Below, one piece after another: positions 21,823 to 34,498 of a stretch of DNA of 64,000 bases. Both the position numbers and the translations under genes were made by a program. Position 1 is the first letter of the stretch; each line of letters starts with the position of its first letter. This stretch comes from Manduca sexta (Eukaryota > Arthropoda > Insecta > Lepidoptera > Sphingidae). The notes beneath the pieces are model-generated. The model had not been told where the DNA came from. It did not search any database and worked only from the letters and a program-made list of their open reading frames with translations. Location: positions 1,408,727 to 1,472,726 of the forward strand of contig NC_051123.1 in assembly GCF_014839805.1 (NCBI RefSeq), written 5' to 3'.

Positions 21823-24717
21823 ACAAAATATAGACTTATCGTTAAAGATTGTCGTAGAAAGCAAAATAAATAAAGTAGACTTAGGCATCGTTAAACACTG
21901 TAAAATCTTGTCCACAGCGCCTGATTCTAAAATCTTACAGCAAACACTAAGCTAGGACATCAATCTAGCTCTACATCAGATATTAAACTTTGCCGCAAAC
22001 ACCAATCCGGCCAAACGTTCAGTTGGCACAATATATCGGAGCGTTGAGCGGTGCTCGTGATGCCGTTCGGCGCGCCCGTGACTCGTTCTCACGACTTTGT
22101 GTCGGCTTTTACTTTCACGATAGAGCTGGGACGGATTTGGGGCTTGGGGGGTATTGGTGATGTGTACGAATGTGTTGTAAAGATTCAAGGAGATTTGGAG
22201 CTTAGGATAGGGTTTACCATAAATTTGTGTACTGTTTAGGTTAGAAAACGAAATTACTTCTTACACTATTGCTATATATGAATAAGTTAGTTATTTTTAT
22301 TAGTCTGTTCTTCCTTACACTACAACCTGAACAGCAGGTATTTGGTGGTTGAATTTAAATAAATTTATTTCAGAAATCAACATAATACAAATAATGCCTA
22401 CTTAGTATATTTTTATAGTTTCAACTAGCACCCATAGTGGTCAATTTAAGTGTATGACGTTCTGGGATCAGTCCACTCCGTATACATCTATTTTACACAG
22501 GTCAATATAACTGTTTCCAATGGGGTAATAATCTCTTGATACGTTATTCTATCCAGACCCTACTCCACTGATAAAAATGTATTGGAAACACATTGCCGTG
22601 CCCTTATAAAAAAAAATTATCTCCGGGCGGCTTGACCCCCACAAGCCACTTCCTCCGGCCCTGTGGTGTCGTGTCGCCCGTCGTTCCTGATCGGTTGCGT
22701 ACGCGTTATGAGATTTTAATGACATTATTATGTACTCACAGTTAATAGACACATGTCGGAAATTTGTAGAGAATCCGCGTTACGGATACTGTTCAAATAA
22801 CTTGCTGATGGCATTAATATCCAGATAGCGAGCACTGTATGAAGAGGTCATGTTAAAAAAAAAAAATTTTTTTTTTAAACTGTGAACCCCGGTGTAGATA
22901 TTTGTTTACAGAATGAATAGACAGGATCTAACGGCTAAGTATCGCATAAACATCAAAACAAAATGACAGGTTGCTGTTTATGTATGGCAGCATAGGCCGG
23001 CCAACGCACAAGGTCATCTGATGTTAGTAATATCTACCGGATACATGCACACAATACCAGAATCCTAGCCGATTGCGGCCACGGCGACTATAGAAACTGG
23101 ACAGGCATTTTACAGGCAAAAGACCGGCTGCCAAACTTCAAGACACTGTGAGCTCATTCTGCGTAGATCGGACCACCAACAGCTAAAATTAAAAAAAAAA
23201 AGTTGTATAATTGTAAAATGTAGGTAGATATTGTAACTTTGACTTTGCGGATGAACAACACCTCAGTCCCCCCGTGACCATGACGGCTGCAAAGTCTTCG
23301 AAACGTCGGGAGAAAAATAAAAAACAAAAAACCGCGATAGAATCCGGAAAATTAGTTTAATTTCAATGTCTAACATTCGCGTAAATATAAGAAATCATCA
23401 GGCATTTTAACTTGAAGTAAGACTGGGTGGATACCCAGCGTGACTAGCGGACTCTAGTCACGTTTCGGCCCTTTGATGCGCTCTTATGCACTGTATAGCT
23501 ATAAAACCCGCCATAATCCTCCAAGGAAACTAACCACCGTTAAGAGCAGTTATTATGCCTTCGCGTGCAAAATCCTCTTGAAACACAGAACAGTATAGAC
23601 ACTACACTTCCTTCCCCAGATATCCACCAACTTCCCTCCAGGGCCTTGCAGTCGCTAAGCCACAGAATTCCAATGCCATTCGTAGGTTTCTCCCGATGTT
23701 GATTGCGGGTCCGATACAACAAAAATACTATAGGTTGAACTGGCTAATGACAACACAAAGACCGTTTATAAATCTACAAAATAAATAATCTCGCGATATC
23801 TAATTATTTTTTTAAGTAAGAAGCGTTTAAATCCATTCACAAAATATTCTACTCAATATCTCGGTATTATTTAACTTTCACAACGTACCACAAAATAGCA
23901 ATCAAGTGGAAAATTGGTACATATTTTTATTACCAGCATTCGTGAAATACCTGCATAATGGTAAACGAATGTTTTTATCATGTAACAGTAATAAAAACTA
24001 GAAATTACGCCTGGTAATTGGTATTGTAACAAATTATTTGTTTTTAAACTGACTTATTGACTGTTTAATTAGCCGATATAGACATTATTTACAAAAAAAA
24101 CACATCGGAAACAGTTTTAATAAAGTAATTTGGTAATTATTTAAATTAAATTTTGTAAAACGTCCGATAATTTCTAAATACTGTTATTTGAGTCTTATAA
24201 TGATGCTAACAGCCTCACAATGTTCATGTAATTATTATTCGCTAGTTAACTTATCAGACAGCTAATATAAGTAATACTAATTTGGTGAGCTGTTATTTCG
24301 GACAGACTGTCAATAATTATACGTTTTCCTTTAAAACAAACAGACCAGCGATAATTCTCAGCAATATTAATGTTGATAGGCGATTATGTTCACAAAATAC
24401 GTTGAAGACTTCAACGCGCTTCAAAACAGCGCCATCTATTGTCACATTTGCGTACTGAGGCTAACAATGTTTAGCGTAGAAACTTTACCAAGTAGCAGTA
24501 CAATTATCATCGGCCAGTGAGTTACCAGTCCAAGTGGTTCTGATGATGGCTTTGGCGTTTAATGTCATAGCCGTATAATTGAACGGTTTCTAACAATTAA
24601 CAAGTGAATTAGAACGCGTATGTGTTGCAAAATGGAGGACGTAGGATCCTTAAGTAGAGAGAGTAGAGAATGGATGGCTCAAAGATTTCTTGGCTTGGTT
24701 TCTGTTTCTATACAGAA
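21823..24717. other. Gene-free stretch
   Basis: No supported exon. It holds a fragment of a repeat with 'cgaaacgtcgggag' (about 23270-23390, also at 30705-30790 and 59220-59280), the 23565-23735 repeat, and an A10/T10 run at 22857-22878. No RNA gene seen. Confidence 0.5.
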
Positions 24718-24967
24718 ATCAATGTCTATTTCTGCCTCCAAGCAGCAGTGTGAAGCCACGGTTGTGTTCCGATATGAACATTGTAGCCAGTGTAACTACT
24801 GGACATAATAAAACTAACATCTCATGACAGACTGGCGAGCGCAGTGGAATTCCAAACAATACTTTGTAATTCAAGGTGTTGATGGCGTTTCTACTATTTA
24901 TGGGCGTTCGTATCGCTTACCATCAGGCGAACGGCAAGCTCGTCTCGTCATTCAAAGCAATAAAAAA
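24718..24967 (+). repeat. A-tailed ~300-bp repeat, copy 4
   Basis: The 5' end is truncated relative to copy 1. It runs from 'aaatcaatgtctatttctgcc' -like sequence to 'tcaaagcaataaaaaaagc'. Confidence 0.7.
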
Positions 24968-26110
24968 AGCAGTTACTCGTTTATTCGACGAAGAACACAA
25001 CTCTAGATGAACCTAAGAACTCGTTATTCCTTAGGTTCTTGCTTTACAAGAGTTCTAACTAATTCCGGGTTCAGCAGTAACCCTAAACCCTTTGTAGTGG
25101 CTACCACCACGCGGACGGCAGGAAAAGCGTTGTGTGTGACATTCAGTGCGGAACGATCTCCTTTCACCCACCGCCAGAGAGCACCATGCGGCTGTGTTGC
25201 CAGCATTAAAACTGATGGGAGGATATCTGTATTTTTTTTGCATCTGACTGGATGATTCTGGCCATCGAGACATGGTCAATATTAAGACCTATGACAACAC
25301 TAGACCCTGACAGGTTATAAAAATCTATGGCGAAAATAAAGCAATTTTTCTTGTTTGAGTGTGGACTTCGGGATCTACTTATATCAAACGTCATACGTTT
25401 CTTGCGCGTATCTTACTTGCGAGATGTAATCTATTTAATTACCGACTGACAGCCCTCAGAATAAATAAAAATATATGTATTAATTTTCTTAAATTATACG
25501 TGTATTTTTTATTTAGTTTCGGTAATTACTTTTAATTCTGGCAACACCAACATGCGCTTGCGCCGGCGTCGTTGCGCCACGCCAGTATTGTTGTCGGTAT
25601 ATTTATATCTTATAATTACGTGATGTAAACAATACTGTGCTAATAAAACCAGAGTGTTAAAGCAATACGTGATGCGACGTCATGAATAATACCTACTGGC
25701 GATTTCAAATTCATTTAGATGACAAGAAAATTGTCGTGAGAGGAAACCAACTTAAGGCAGCATCTTTGTTATTTTTTAATTATCAGTAAGTTTGTTTGAA
25801 ATATTTGAGCCTGTTTACAATTTAAAAAAAATGCTACTCATTACATAACTGTTTAGGCCGACCAAATGCAGAAGTCACACACATAGAGCATAAATGCTCC
25901 CAAATAAATAGTGATAAAATAAAATTTACTAGACACTTGTGAAATAGGCCCTAAATAGTGCCAACGAATTCCATTTATTACTGAAATAAAGATTAACAAT
26001 GTTTTTATCCGTCATAAGAAGCGCTTCTCGTTACAACCCTATCTTCAAACGCACTGTTTACGTCATATCGTTTTGCTATAAAAACATATATTTAGTTACC
26101 TCAATAATCA
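24968..26110. other. Gene-free stretch
   Basis: 25024-25260 is GC-richer, with overlapping open frames on both strands, but no splice sites, motifs or repeat match that I recognise. The remainder is AT-rich and featureless. Confidence 0.4.
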
Positions 26111-26362
26111 GCTCTTAGTCCACCGCGCTGGCCCACTGCGAATTGGTAGACTTCACATACCCTCGAAATTCCTATAAAGAATTTGTCAGATATGCAGGTT
26201 TTCTCACGATGTTTTCCTTCACCGTTAAAGCAAGTGATAATTCACAAAGAATACACACATATTTTTTTAGAAAAGTCAGAGGTGCGTTGCCTTTTTGGGA
26301 TTTGAACCTGCGGACATTCGTCTCAGCAGTCCGTTCCACAACCAACTAGGCTATCGCCGCTT
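26111..26362 (-). repeat. tRNA-headed SINE, family A
   Basis: Reverse copy with an intact head: 'aactaggctatcgccgc' at 26343-26360, complementing the A-box. The B-box complement is near 26300. The last part of the 3' end is missing. Confidence 0.75.
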
Positions 26363-26734
26363 CCCCAAAGTTACCCCAAACAATAATGAAAACAAAACAT
26401 AAACATTAAAACCTCTCGCAACATCCACCATCTTGAGCATGTTATACTTACCCAGTTATTAATGCTAACAAATCTACAGCTATTTTTATCGTGCACAATT
26501 ACTTCCTAATATTGCAACGGTATCATTAATTGGATTGCACAGAAGTGATCTAACACGAACAGCAATCTTAGACAAATATAAAAACATAGATTTGTTATCT
26601 TTTCCGGTGATGTAAGCTAATGCAGATGTGTGTCTCGTAAGAGGCCGTGTTTGGCAACTGTTGCGAGTAAAATCCAGTGGAATCTGGTAGAGGAAATAGT
26701 AAAGTCAACTAATATGAATGAACGTCCCTCCTAG

Positions 26735-26925
26735 CCGAATTTCGGCCGCGACGGCCAATCTCAGACGATCAGCCAGGTACGCAGGAGATTATAGAGCACA
26801 ATAGTGTGCGTAATACGCAGGTGCACTCCTTCCTTCACTATCATAGTTTGGTGAGACGGTAATCGGACATGATCGGAGAGTTATCATGCCCAGGACCAAC
26901 GGATTCACGTGACTTAAAAAAAACA
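26735..26925 (-). repeat. SINE family E body, truncated
   Basis: Contains 'ctcctagccgaatttcgg', 'cagccaggtacgcag' and 'catagtttggtgagacgg', matching 57352-57490. The head side is missing. Confidence 0.65.
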
Positions 26926-29900
26926 GTCACAATTGGTTCAACACTACCTAATCTGTTGCACATTAGTATAGTTAGTAATATAGCCAGTAGTCTACTATAC
27001 TACTATGACATTTAGACTAACCGTGCTCAGCAGGCTTAGGGAAGAAGTAGATAGGTACGACAATGCTTAAATTGTATTAATTACGCAGATTTTTTTATTT
27101 TTACTCTGACACGACAAGGTGACAGCATCGCACCTGATGGTAAACGCGATGCAGTCCTGATAGAGCATAGAATGGCAACAGAAGGCCATCATACCATTCG
27201 ACACAATCGTGCCGACCTACTAAGATACTTCTGCACGCTATGACATATAATGTATAATTTTCCTAAAGTTGTACTTGAAAGATCAGAATTCATAATTAAC
27301 AGAAAACGCTATAATTAAATATTAGTTTATTGCAAATATATTCGAGTAAACGGAAGAAACAAATCCCTTGGTCTATTGATAAATAAAAAATTGTAAAATG
27401 TTGCCAACATTGACTTCAACATAGATTTAAATAATAATTTAAATCTATGATCTTCAATTAATTATAACCGGTCCATCCAGAAATTCGTTTTATTTCTTCT
27501 ACTAAACAGTTTGCGTGGCTGACCTTTTACTTAGAGGACATTGTAGACAGCATAATTGACATGATGAAGTTTAAATTGAACCTATTGTTAGTGCTACTTA
27601 ATTAACTATTACTCCAAATGAACCTCTTTTTATTTTGTAGGGGCAAACAAGCGTACATTCACCTGATAGTAAGTGATTACTATCGCCCATGACCATCTGC
27701 AATACCAGGAGCCATAAAGACGCGTTGCCAGATTTTTGTTGGAAATTAGAAATATTGTTGGTGACAATTAGTTCCATAATTCCATAGCCTCTTGTACATA
27801 ATAGAAAGTATTACTAAATAGTTTTCATACAGATACGGAATCACAGAATCTGTATAATCTATATTTGTTTATATTCCGAGAAATGAATTCACTTCGCCGT
27901 CCGAGATAAAGTAGATGATAGACCGTATACCTATCTTGATAAGAGAGATGGAAGATTAAAATCGATGAGGCGCCCGTGCTGATCGTCTGATTCTATTGAT
28001 GGGTTTATTTTAAAACAAATCGGTTATATGAAGACTCATGTGCCGAGGGTATTTTTGGGTATCGGACAAGAAAGTCAACACCGGGGGAAACCTACGAAAG
28101 CGATACAGGGATCCCCTGGGTTAACGACTGTACGGTCTGAAGGAAATTTGGGAGGAGATATCTGGGTTAAGGAAGTGTAGGTGAAAGAGAGAAATCCTCT
28201 TGAAATGGGCGGAGGGGAGAAGGCCAGTACACGTTCGCGAGTTCATAATATGTCTCAATGTGTAGCAGTGGTGAAGGGCGAAACTTTTTAAAAGGTAACC
28301 CGGGGCAAAATAAAATGCCTTAGTTAACATATCGCGGCCAATTTAACAGAAAACTAAAACAAACATAAGTAAACCTAAAAGGGAAGCAGATAGAAATCGG
28401 GTTTTATACACGCTTTGCCACTGATGTGTAGTTACAACCATGAGGTATACACACTTAACTGTGTGCTTAGGGCTACGGCAGATGTGCTCCCATGCATGAG
28501 CGCACAAGCATTGCCTTCGGGGACAATCCTCGATGGTTTGAAAATGGTTTGAACTGATGGTAGATCGAACGCGTAATGTTTACAGTATCTAACAAGGCTG
28601 GTTCAATGACACTAACAATTTGACATTTAACTAAACTCAAGTGTTGCGATACAACCACACCTTGAATGTCTGAAAGTAAAGCTATGGTAGTCTTACGACA
28701 AAGCAAACACTATGCTAAAGTATTCATTAAAGTTTTCCCTGCGCAATCAATGAACGAATTTTATTATGTTAACGCGAATATTGAAACATTTCTCCCGAAA
28801 TTAGGGAGAAAAATTTCACCCAAATCTAATCAGTGGTTTCCAAGTTTCCTTTTAACAAACATACAAACTTCTTCATGTACTTACATTTATAATATTACTA
28901 GTATGTCCGGCAGATGTTGTCTAGACCGCATTTTATGTAAACTACCTCTCATCATTTAGGTCTCGGCAACAACGCCACCTATCGGATCCAAATCTATCCT
29001 AAGATTCAAATTAGAACTAACTAAACTCTCACTAAAATGTTCTTTGAAATCGTTTAAATTATTTTGGAGATACACGTGTGCGAAAAAATATTTTCTTACA
29101 AAAACCATCACCAAAATTGCTAAGTTTTCACGTAGATTTTTCAGAATTATTCTTTTCTACAAACCTTGTCCTGATAATTAGGAACAACAAAAATGGAATC
29201 AGTCAAGTCCCTCAAGCTGTTCTCAACTGATACTAGATTACATGTGGCAAATGATTTTTATTTATAATATTTTAGTAAGAAACCTTATCATTGAATTCTT
29301 TATTTCAGTTTTACTTTCTTTTATTGCCTTAGTGGGCAAACGAGCAAGCGATCCACCTAATGGTAAGCAGCATCCAATGGACTACTCACTAAAGCAATGC
29401 CAAAGGCCAAGCCGTTGCCTTCCGAACAAACATCCAAACATAAGGGATAAATGTAATCAAATTGATTTTGAAGAAGCCAATATTTCGAATAGTTGTACGT
29501 TTATCAGTGTATCGTGTGCTATTTGCCGCTTCCTTATCAAAGACAGTGATAACGTTTATTGATCTTCAGGTAGTTATGTTGTAATGATGCGTTTTGGAAT
29601 GGAATTCTTAAATTTCTATTTTGACTTAGCTTCGTGTCTCGTCAAATCAAGTTATTTACACCGATCTTGTTCGTGTATTGCATCAATTCTATATCAAATG
29701 GACATTTCGTTATATAAAAATTCAAAAATTGAACGTCGGTAATGTAAATACGTTAATTCAACCATATTTTGGAATGATTAATTTAATGAAACTTTTATAG
29801 CGGTCAAATAAATTTTAAGATTTTGTTACAAAATATAAGTATATAAGCAGTCACCTTTTTCACCCTTGGGACGACCAATAATGAACAGGCCTCCCCTAAA

Positions 29901-30443
29901 GATTTCAAGATATACCTTTTAAAAGCAGCCTGCATAAACATGCAGTCCTCTAAAAGTAATATAAGTCCAATAACAAATAAACCTTAGTACTGACATTATT
30001 GAAATCACTGATTTATCATATACTTCCTTACGTAAAATAATTTGAGCAAAAAAAACAGAATTTACTACTCAATTATATTTTTTATTGTTTAAGCCCTTTA
30101 AAGATCCCGTTAAACCAATGCTTTTACGAACACTAAAGTTACTAAATGATAATATCCGTGCTTCAGTCATGAGAACAGTTTAAAATCGTCCACAGCCCAC
30201 AGGTTACGAGCCATATCCTTAATAAGGACCGGTCGATATCCGTTCTAAAGGCTGTGATTCAATTTTTAAGGTCATTCACTCGATTCGGATTTAGAGAAAA
30301 CTACTTTTTGATTTATTTTTGTAAATGTTGTCTGAATTAGCTATTTGTTAGTCATCCTTTTTATATGCTTGACAATAGTAAGCGTGACGGGGCAAGAAAC
30401 AATAGCAACGCCACACTTATTGTCACTTCTAAAATATCCTCAT
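26926..30443. other. Gene-free stretch with repeat scraps
   Basis: Fragments of the 'gcaaacgag'/'acctgatggtaa' repeat occur near 27110-27230, 27640-27730 and 29330-29420, and the 28085-28235 repeat lies inside. A minus-strand open frame at 28473-28706 has protein-like composition but no recognisable domain or splice borders. No exon called. Confidence 0.45.
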
Positions 30444-30610
30444 TACCATGAAGCCCACTGCTGGACATTTAACTCCCCTAAAGAGTTCCAAACGACCTGG
30501 TGAAGGTCGCCGGAGTCCGATGAATGAGGATGGCCCAGAACCGATCCCTATGGCGCTCAATGGGGAAGGCCTATGTCCAGCAGTGGACGATTCCAGGCTG
30601 AAATGATGAA
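30444..30610 (+). repeat. LINE 3'-end fragment
   Basis: Begins 'gcccactgctggacattt' and ends 'ggcctatgtccagcagtgg' before 'gaaatgatga', so the hallmark motif occurs in both orientations about 100 bp apart. It matches the RTE-like 3' ends elsewhere in the window. Confidence 0.6.
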
Positions 30611-30809
30611 TATTTCCAAAATCAATTTAACTAATGGTAGTCTATTGCCTGAAATTCAATCGTCGAATTTAATGTATTTTTGTAAAACTATTTTACGGAT
30701 TATATCGCGGTTTTTTATATTGTAATTTTCTATCGACGTTTCGAAGACTTGAACTTACTGACTGAGCCTTTGTGGTCACGGGGGAAATGACGTGTTGGTC
30801 GACCGAAAA

Positions 30810-31012
30810 AATATTATAAAACAAAGTCACCCACCACACCTGTCTACCTGTCTGAACACTATGTACTCAAAAACTACTAAATGTATTTCCATGAAATTTA
30901 GAAAATAAATAGTCTGAGACCCTGGGAAGGACACAGGCTAATTTCTATCCTGGGTAAATATGTATCGGGACCGGAAAACTTCCACGCGGGTGAATATGGG
31001 TGCAAAAGCTAG
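30810..31012 (+). mobile_element. Helitron-like element, diverged
   Basis: Shares 'ataaaacaaagtc', 'tgagaccctgggaagg' and the terminal 'gcaaaagCTAG' before T (31009-31012) with the elements at 13.2 and 13.6 kb. The left end is diverged, so the start is approximate. Confidence 0.6.
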
Positions 31013-31627
31013 TAGATAATATAACTGTCAAAACTACGTGGATTGTGGCCCTAAATGTAAAAAATAAAAACATTAAATGAATCTATTTAAAAGTGTTTTG
31101 AAAATACAAAAATATCCAATATGCTTATTGCTAGCCTGTATTCAAAACACTAAAGGAGCAAATTCTGTACGCAGAGTTAAAAGTAGCCTCTAACAATGCG
31201 AGATACTTAACTAAGGTATTCGCCGTTGTTACACAAGATTAGCTTGTTTAAACAAACATTAATTATATAAATAACAATAATAATAAATATTTATTCAGTA
31301 ACCAATCACTTTTATTAAAAGATTATGTAAAGCCTAGAGAAATAGAGTCGGTCAGAAGATCCCGAACTAGAAAGAGCTTTGCACAGACAGAGTGATCAAA
31401 TGCATAGCCAATTTAAATAAAATAATATTATTCTTAGTCGAATGCATGTCTATTTGACCTTTAGGAACGAGTGCATCTAAAAATGGCACGTTGTCTACAG
31501 CGATAACCTATTCTTGTTTCCATTTACAAGTTTGGCAAATAAAATTTCTTATTGTGCCACAAAAAGTTGAGTCACCTTCGCCTTACAAAGATTTTGCAAT
31601 ATTCGTTTTATTGTTTAAAAAAAAGGT

Positions 31628-31710
31628 CTTAACAGACGGACGGACGGACAACAAAGTGATCCAATAAGGGTTCCGTTTTTTCCTTTCGAGGTACGGAACC
31701 CTAAAAATGA
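31628..31710 (+). repeat. Short dispersed repeat
   Basis: The pattern 'gacggacggacggaca' then 'agggttccgttttt' and 'gtacggaaccctaaaa' is a frequent lepidopteran repeat end. Class not assigned. Confidence 0.5.
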
Positions 31711-32016
31711 TTACACAAAACCTGATGTAGAGAATTGCGATCTCTACCAAGTATAGGTGAAATTGAAACGGTCCTAAATATAAATGTTGTGCCTTAAAGA
31801 TATCTAATCTAGTACGTAATATCGGAGTTGAGACAGCTTGTAAAAATTGCAGTAACAACAAATACTTCTTGAAAAAGACGATATCAGATACATATTACAT
31901 GTAACCTCCTTCTGGTTATAAAAAATAGTCAACGCACTTAGTAACTAATGTAAACTATATCTTAATGTATTTATAAAAATCTCGTGAAACTGTGAAAAAA
32001 TGTAAAATGAACTTAC

Positions 32017-33243
32017 ATATTTGGTGGAGCTCATCCTGCGTACCCTGTTGATGGGTTTCTTCTTCCCCCTTCTGTATTTGTTGGTCTCGCTGGCCTGCTT
32101 GTTGGCCTCCGCCGCTTGGTCTTCAAGCACGAACCAATCCGTAACAGATCCTCTGCGAGCTGTCCTCACATTGGGCACTTCACTAGCACGTTTCACACTC
32201 AACACCCTGGACAACTCTTTTTTAAAATCTTCACTCACTTCGTTAATTTTATTCACATGCACTATCTTCGGTGACGGCAATGTGCTGAAGGAAGCACTTC
32301 TCCTTTTCTCCTTTAAGGATACCTTAGGTGTTTTAACGTAAGGCTCACAATCGCTCAAATAATTTTCGCTGAACATTTCAACAGCTTTGTCGAACTCGTC
32401 CAGAAGGTCTGATACCGATTCCGATTTGAATAGATTTTCAGCATTAGCGCTGGATGCTGACGTCATTGTAGACATACTCGAGTTGGCGTTTGATGATTCT
32501 GATGGGAACTCTTTTATGCTCTTCAGAAATACTCCTTCTTCGTTGTCGTAGTACACGTTTGAGATGTATTCTAGACTTTCGTTTGACGTCCACGCATCTC
32601 CCATCGTATCAGTACTACCAAAAACGTATGACTGACTATTCTTCGCAAGGTTTTTCTTGTTTTTCCCATTCTCTTCTTCTTCCTCTATCGCTCTGGGAAG
32701 AAACTCGAAACTCTTACTTCTCAAATATATTGGAGAATGTCGATTCCTTTCCAAATCTTTATTCCTGAAAAACCAGAAGCGTTTATTCGCTTTATAATCC
32801 GCATCGCCTTTGCTTTCGCGTTTTATATCAGGCGACTTTTCAATCTCTTTAGGTGAAGTGTTTTGTTCATCTTCGACTATCGTTTTCCACTTCGGTTTCT
32901 CCTTATCCTTTCCGAACAAACTGATGCGCGAGAATTTGTCGCGGAAGCTGAAGGATTTCTTGAGCGGAGACACGCTCTCATCGTCCGATGGGGAGAGTTT
33001 CTCTGGCGGCGGCGAGTCGGGTATGACTGGAAGGCACGATGACAGGAACCCCGAGGGTCTTGCAACTTCCAAATCTGTTGACATTCCTCGCACAGGCACT
33101 ATCTGTGGCTTGAGTTTGGCAGGCAATTCGCTCAGCAAACTGCTCTCTATCATAAACAGGGTTTCCGTGTTGATCTTTTTCAACACGTCAGGTTTCCTGA
33201 CAATGGGTTTAGGTTTATCCTTCTCCATAATGGCGTTCGTCAT
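32017..33243 (-). CDS. Ser-rich, apparently disordered protein, first coding exon
   Basis: The minus strand is open for 409 codons from ATG 33243 (MTNAIMEKDKPKPIVRK...) to a donor TAT|GTAAGT at 32017/32016, in phase 0. Earlier in-frame codons reach only to a stop just upstream, so this ATG is the best start. The product is rich in Ser, Lys and Glu, with proline-rich (PVIPDSPPPEKLSPSDD) and basic-Ser segments (KKSFSFRDKFSRISLFGKD; EKRRSASFSTLPSP) that look like phosphorylation or docking sites, acidic stretches such as SVSDLLDEFDKAVEMF, and a basic end (KYRRGKKKPINRVRR). It has no signal peptide, membrane helix or domain I recognise. GC is well above the flanks, supporting coding. Later exons must lie to the left but were not found down to about 3.7 kb. 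It is head-to-head with the gene at 34499. If the donor were not used, the frame would stop at 31945. Function unknown. Confidence 0.8.
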
Positions 33244-34498
33244 CCCCCGATGTACGTAGTCGACTGCCACTTATCGCCGTCGCTATCTTGCTGATAAGAC
33301 GTGTGATAATGATGACATGTTCTCTTATGTTTTTCTATCAGTATTTACAAAACGGGCCATTGTAGTTGAAGATATTTGCAAGGAAGTTGTTGATGCAATT
33401 ATGGAACTTAACGTATCGTTGTTTAACGTCATAATTGCACGTGTCTGTTGCAGGATGCGTGCTGTATTGAGTGCAATGAAAGTTGTTTAAATATTTGCTC
33501 CATCCTCTTAAGTCGTTCTGTTATTGTCTTTCAAGTACTTTTTGTCTTTATTGTCACATATAGCCGGAGTAATTTAGAGGTCAAAATAAAATAAATATGG
33601 CGCTAATATTATGCAAAGCAAACTACTATATATGTCTACCCACTGTCACTTAATTCTTCAGTAATTATTCGTACTTACTTAATGAAAGAAATACGTCCTT
33701 TGGCTACTTACACTTAAGTAGAAATCAAATATTAACGCCACCTCGCGGCACTACCTCGAAATATAATAAATATTAATTATAGTATTTTACTCACTGACTG
33801 TAATTTGTAAATAAAAATGCATAATAATACACGTCTGCATCTCAACTGTGTAACTCATAAACCTGCACTACACTGTTTTTAAATTTACACAAAACTTTCA
33901 TAAAAAATTTGTTGACATCGTCATGAATACCAAACTTTTGAAAAACACCGTGACTACGTCATATATACATATCACGTAACCTTGATATATTAGATCGATA
34001 GATACCTGACAACAAACAGAGTGACGTGTTCAGTGGTTTCTGCGACAAAATTAACTACAAACGACTTCACTTGTTAATAATTGACTCTATAATGATGTAA
34101 CATTAACATCAACTTTCCGTTTGAAAATAGAATGACATAACCTACAATAACGATCATTTTTTTATCAGTGCTATTTGTCTAATACGTACAAAGTTCAAAA
34201 CGGACCACTGTTTCTATTTATAGGTTATAATACCTACCATTTTCAATATTTCCTTCCTTGTCATCTAAAAACGAAGGTGTAAATATACAAACAGTTTATT
34301 GTTTCCATCGAAGTCACTGACCTCTACTGTCATTAATCAGATTTTAAAAAGCGCGCCAATTAATTACAACATCAATTCATATTACCAAATGTTCCCAAGC
34401 GTTGGATAAGCGCGTTGTGTGTAATTTGCACGGTGAATGACAATTAAAACGCTCCCACGATTATTTTAAATTGTAACCAACTGTGAGGAAGTGCAATA
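33244..34498. promoter_or_regulatory. Divergent intergenic region
   Basis: The start codons of the minus-strand Ser-rich gene (33243) and the plus-strand coiled-coil gene (34499) are 1255 bp apart, so both leaders and promoters should lie here. No repeat family was recognised inside it, unlike most non-coding DNA in the window. Core promoter motifs could not be pinned down. Confidence 0.4.

Noticed and set aside
22857..22878. A10/T10 palindrome as a functional hairpin
   Set aside because: A simple homopolymer run; likely slippage or a sequencing-prone tract.
28473..28706. Minus-strand 77-codon frame with protein-like composition
   Set aside because: No motif, no splice borders and no continuation; kept only as a note in the gene-free stretch.
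32021..33259. Plus-strand open frames opposite the Ser-rich exon
   Set aside because: They are antisense shadows; the minus strand has one long frame with start and donor, and these have none.
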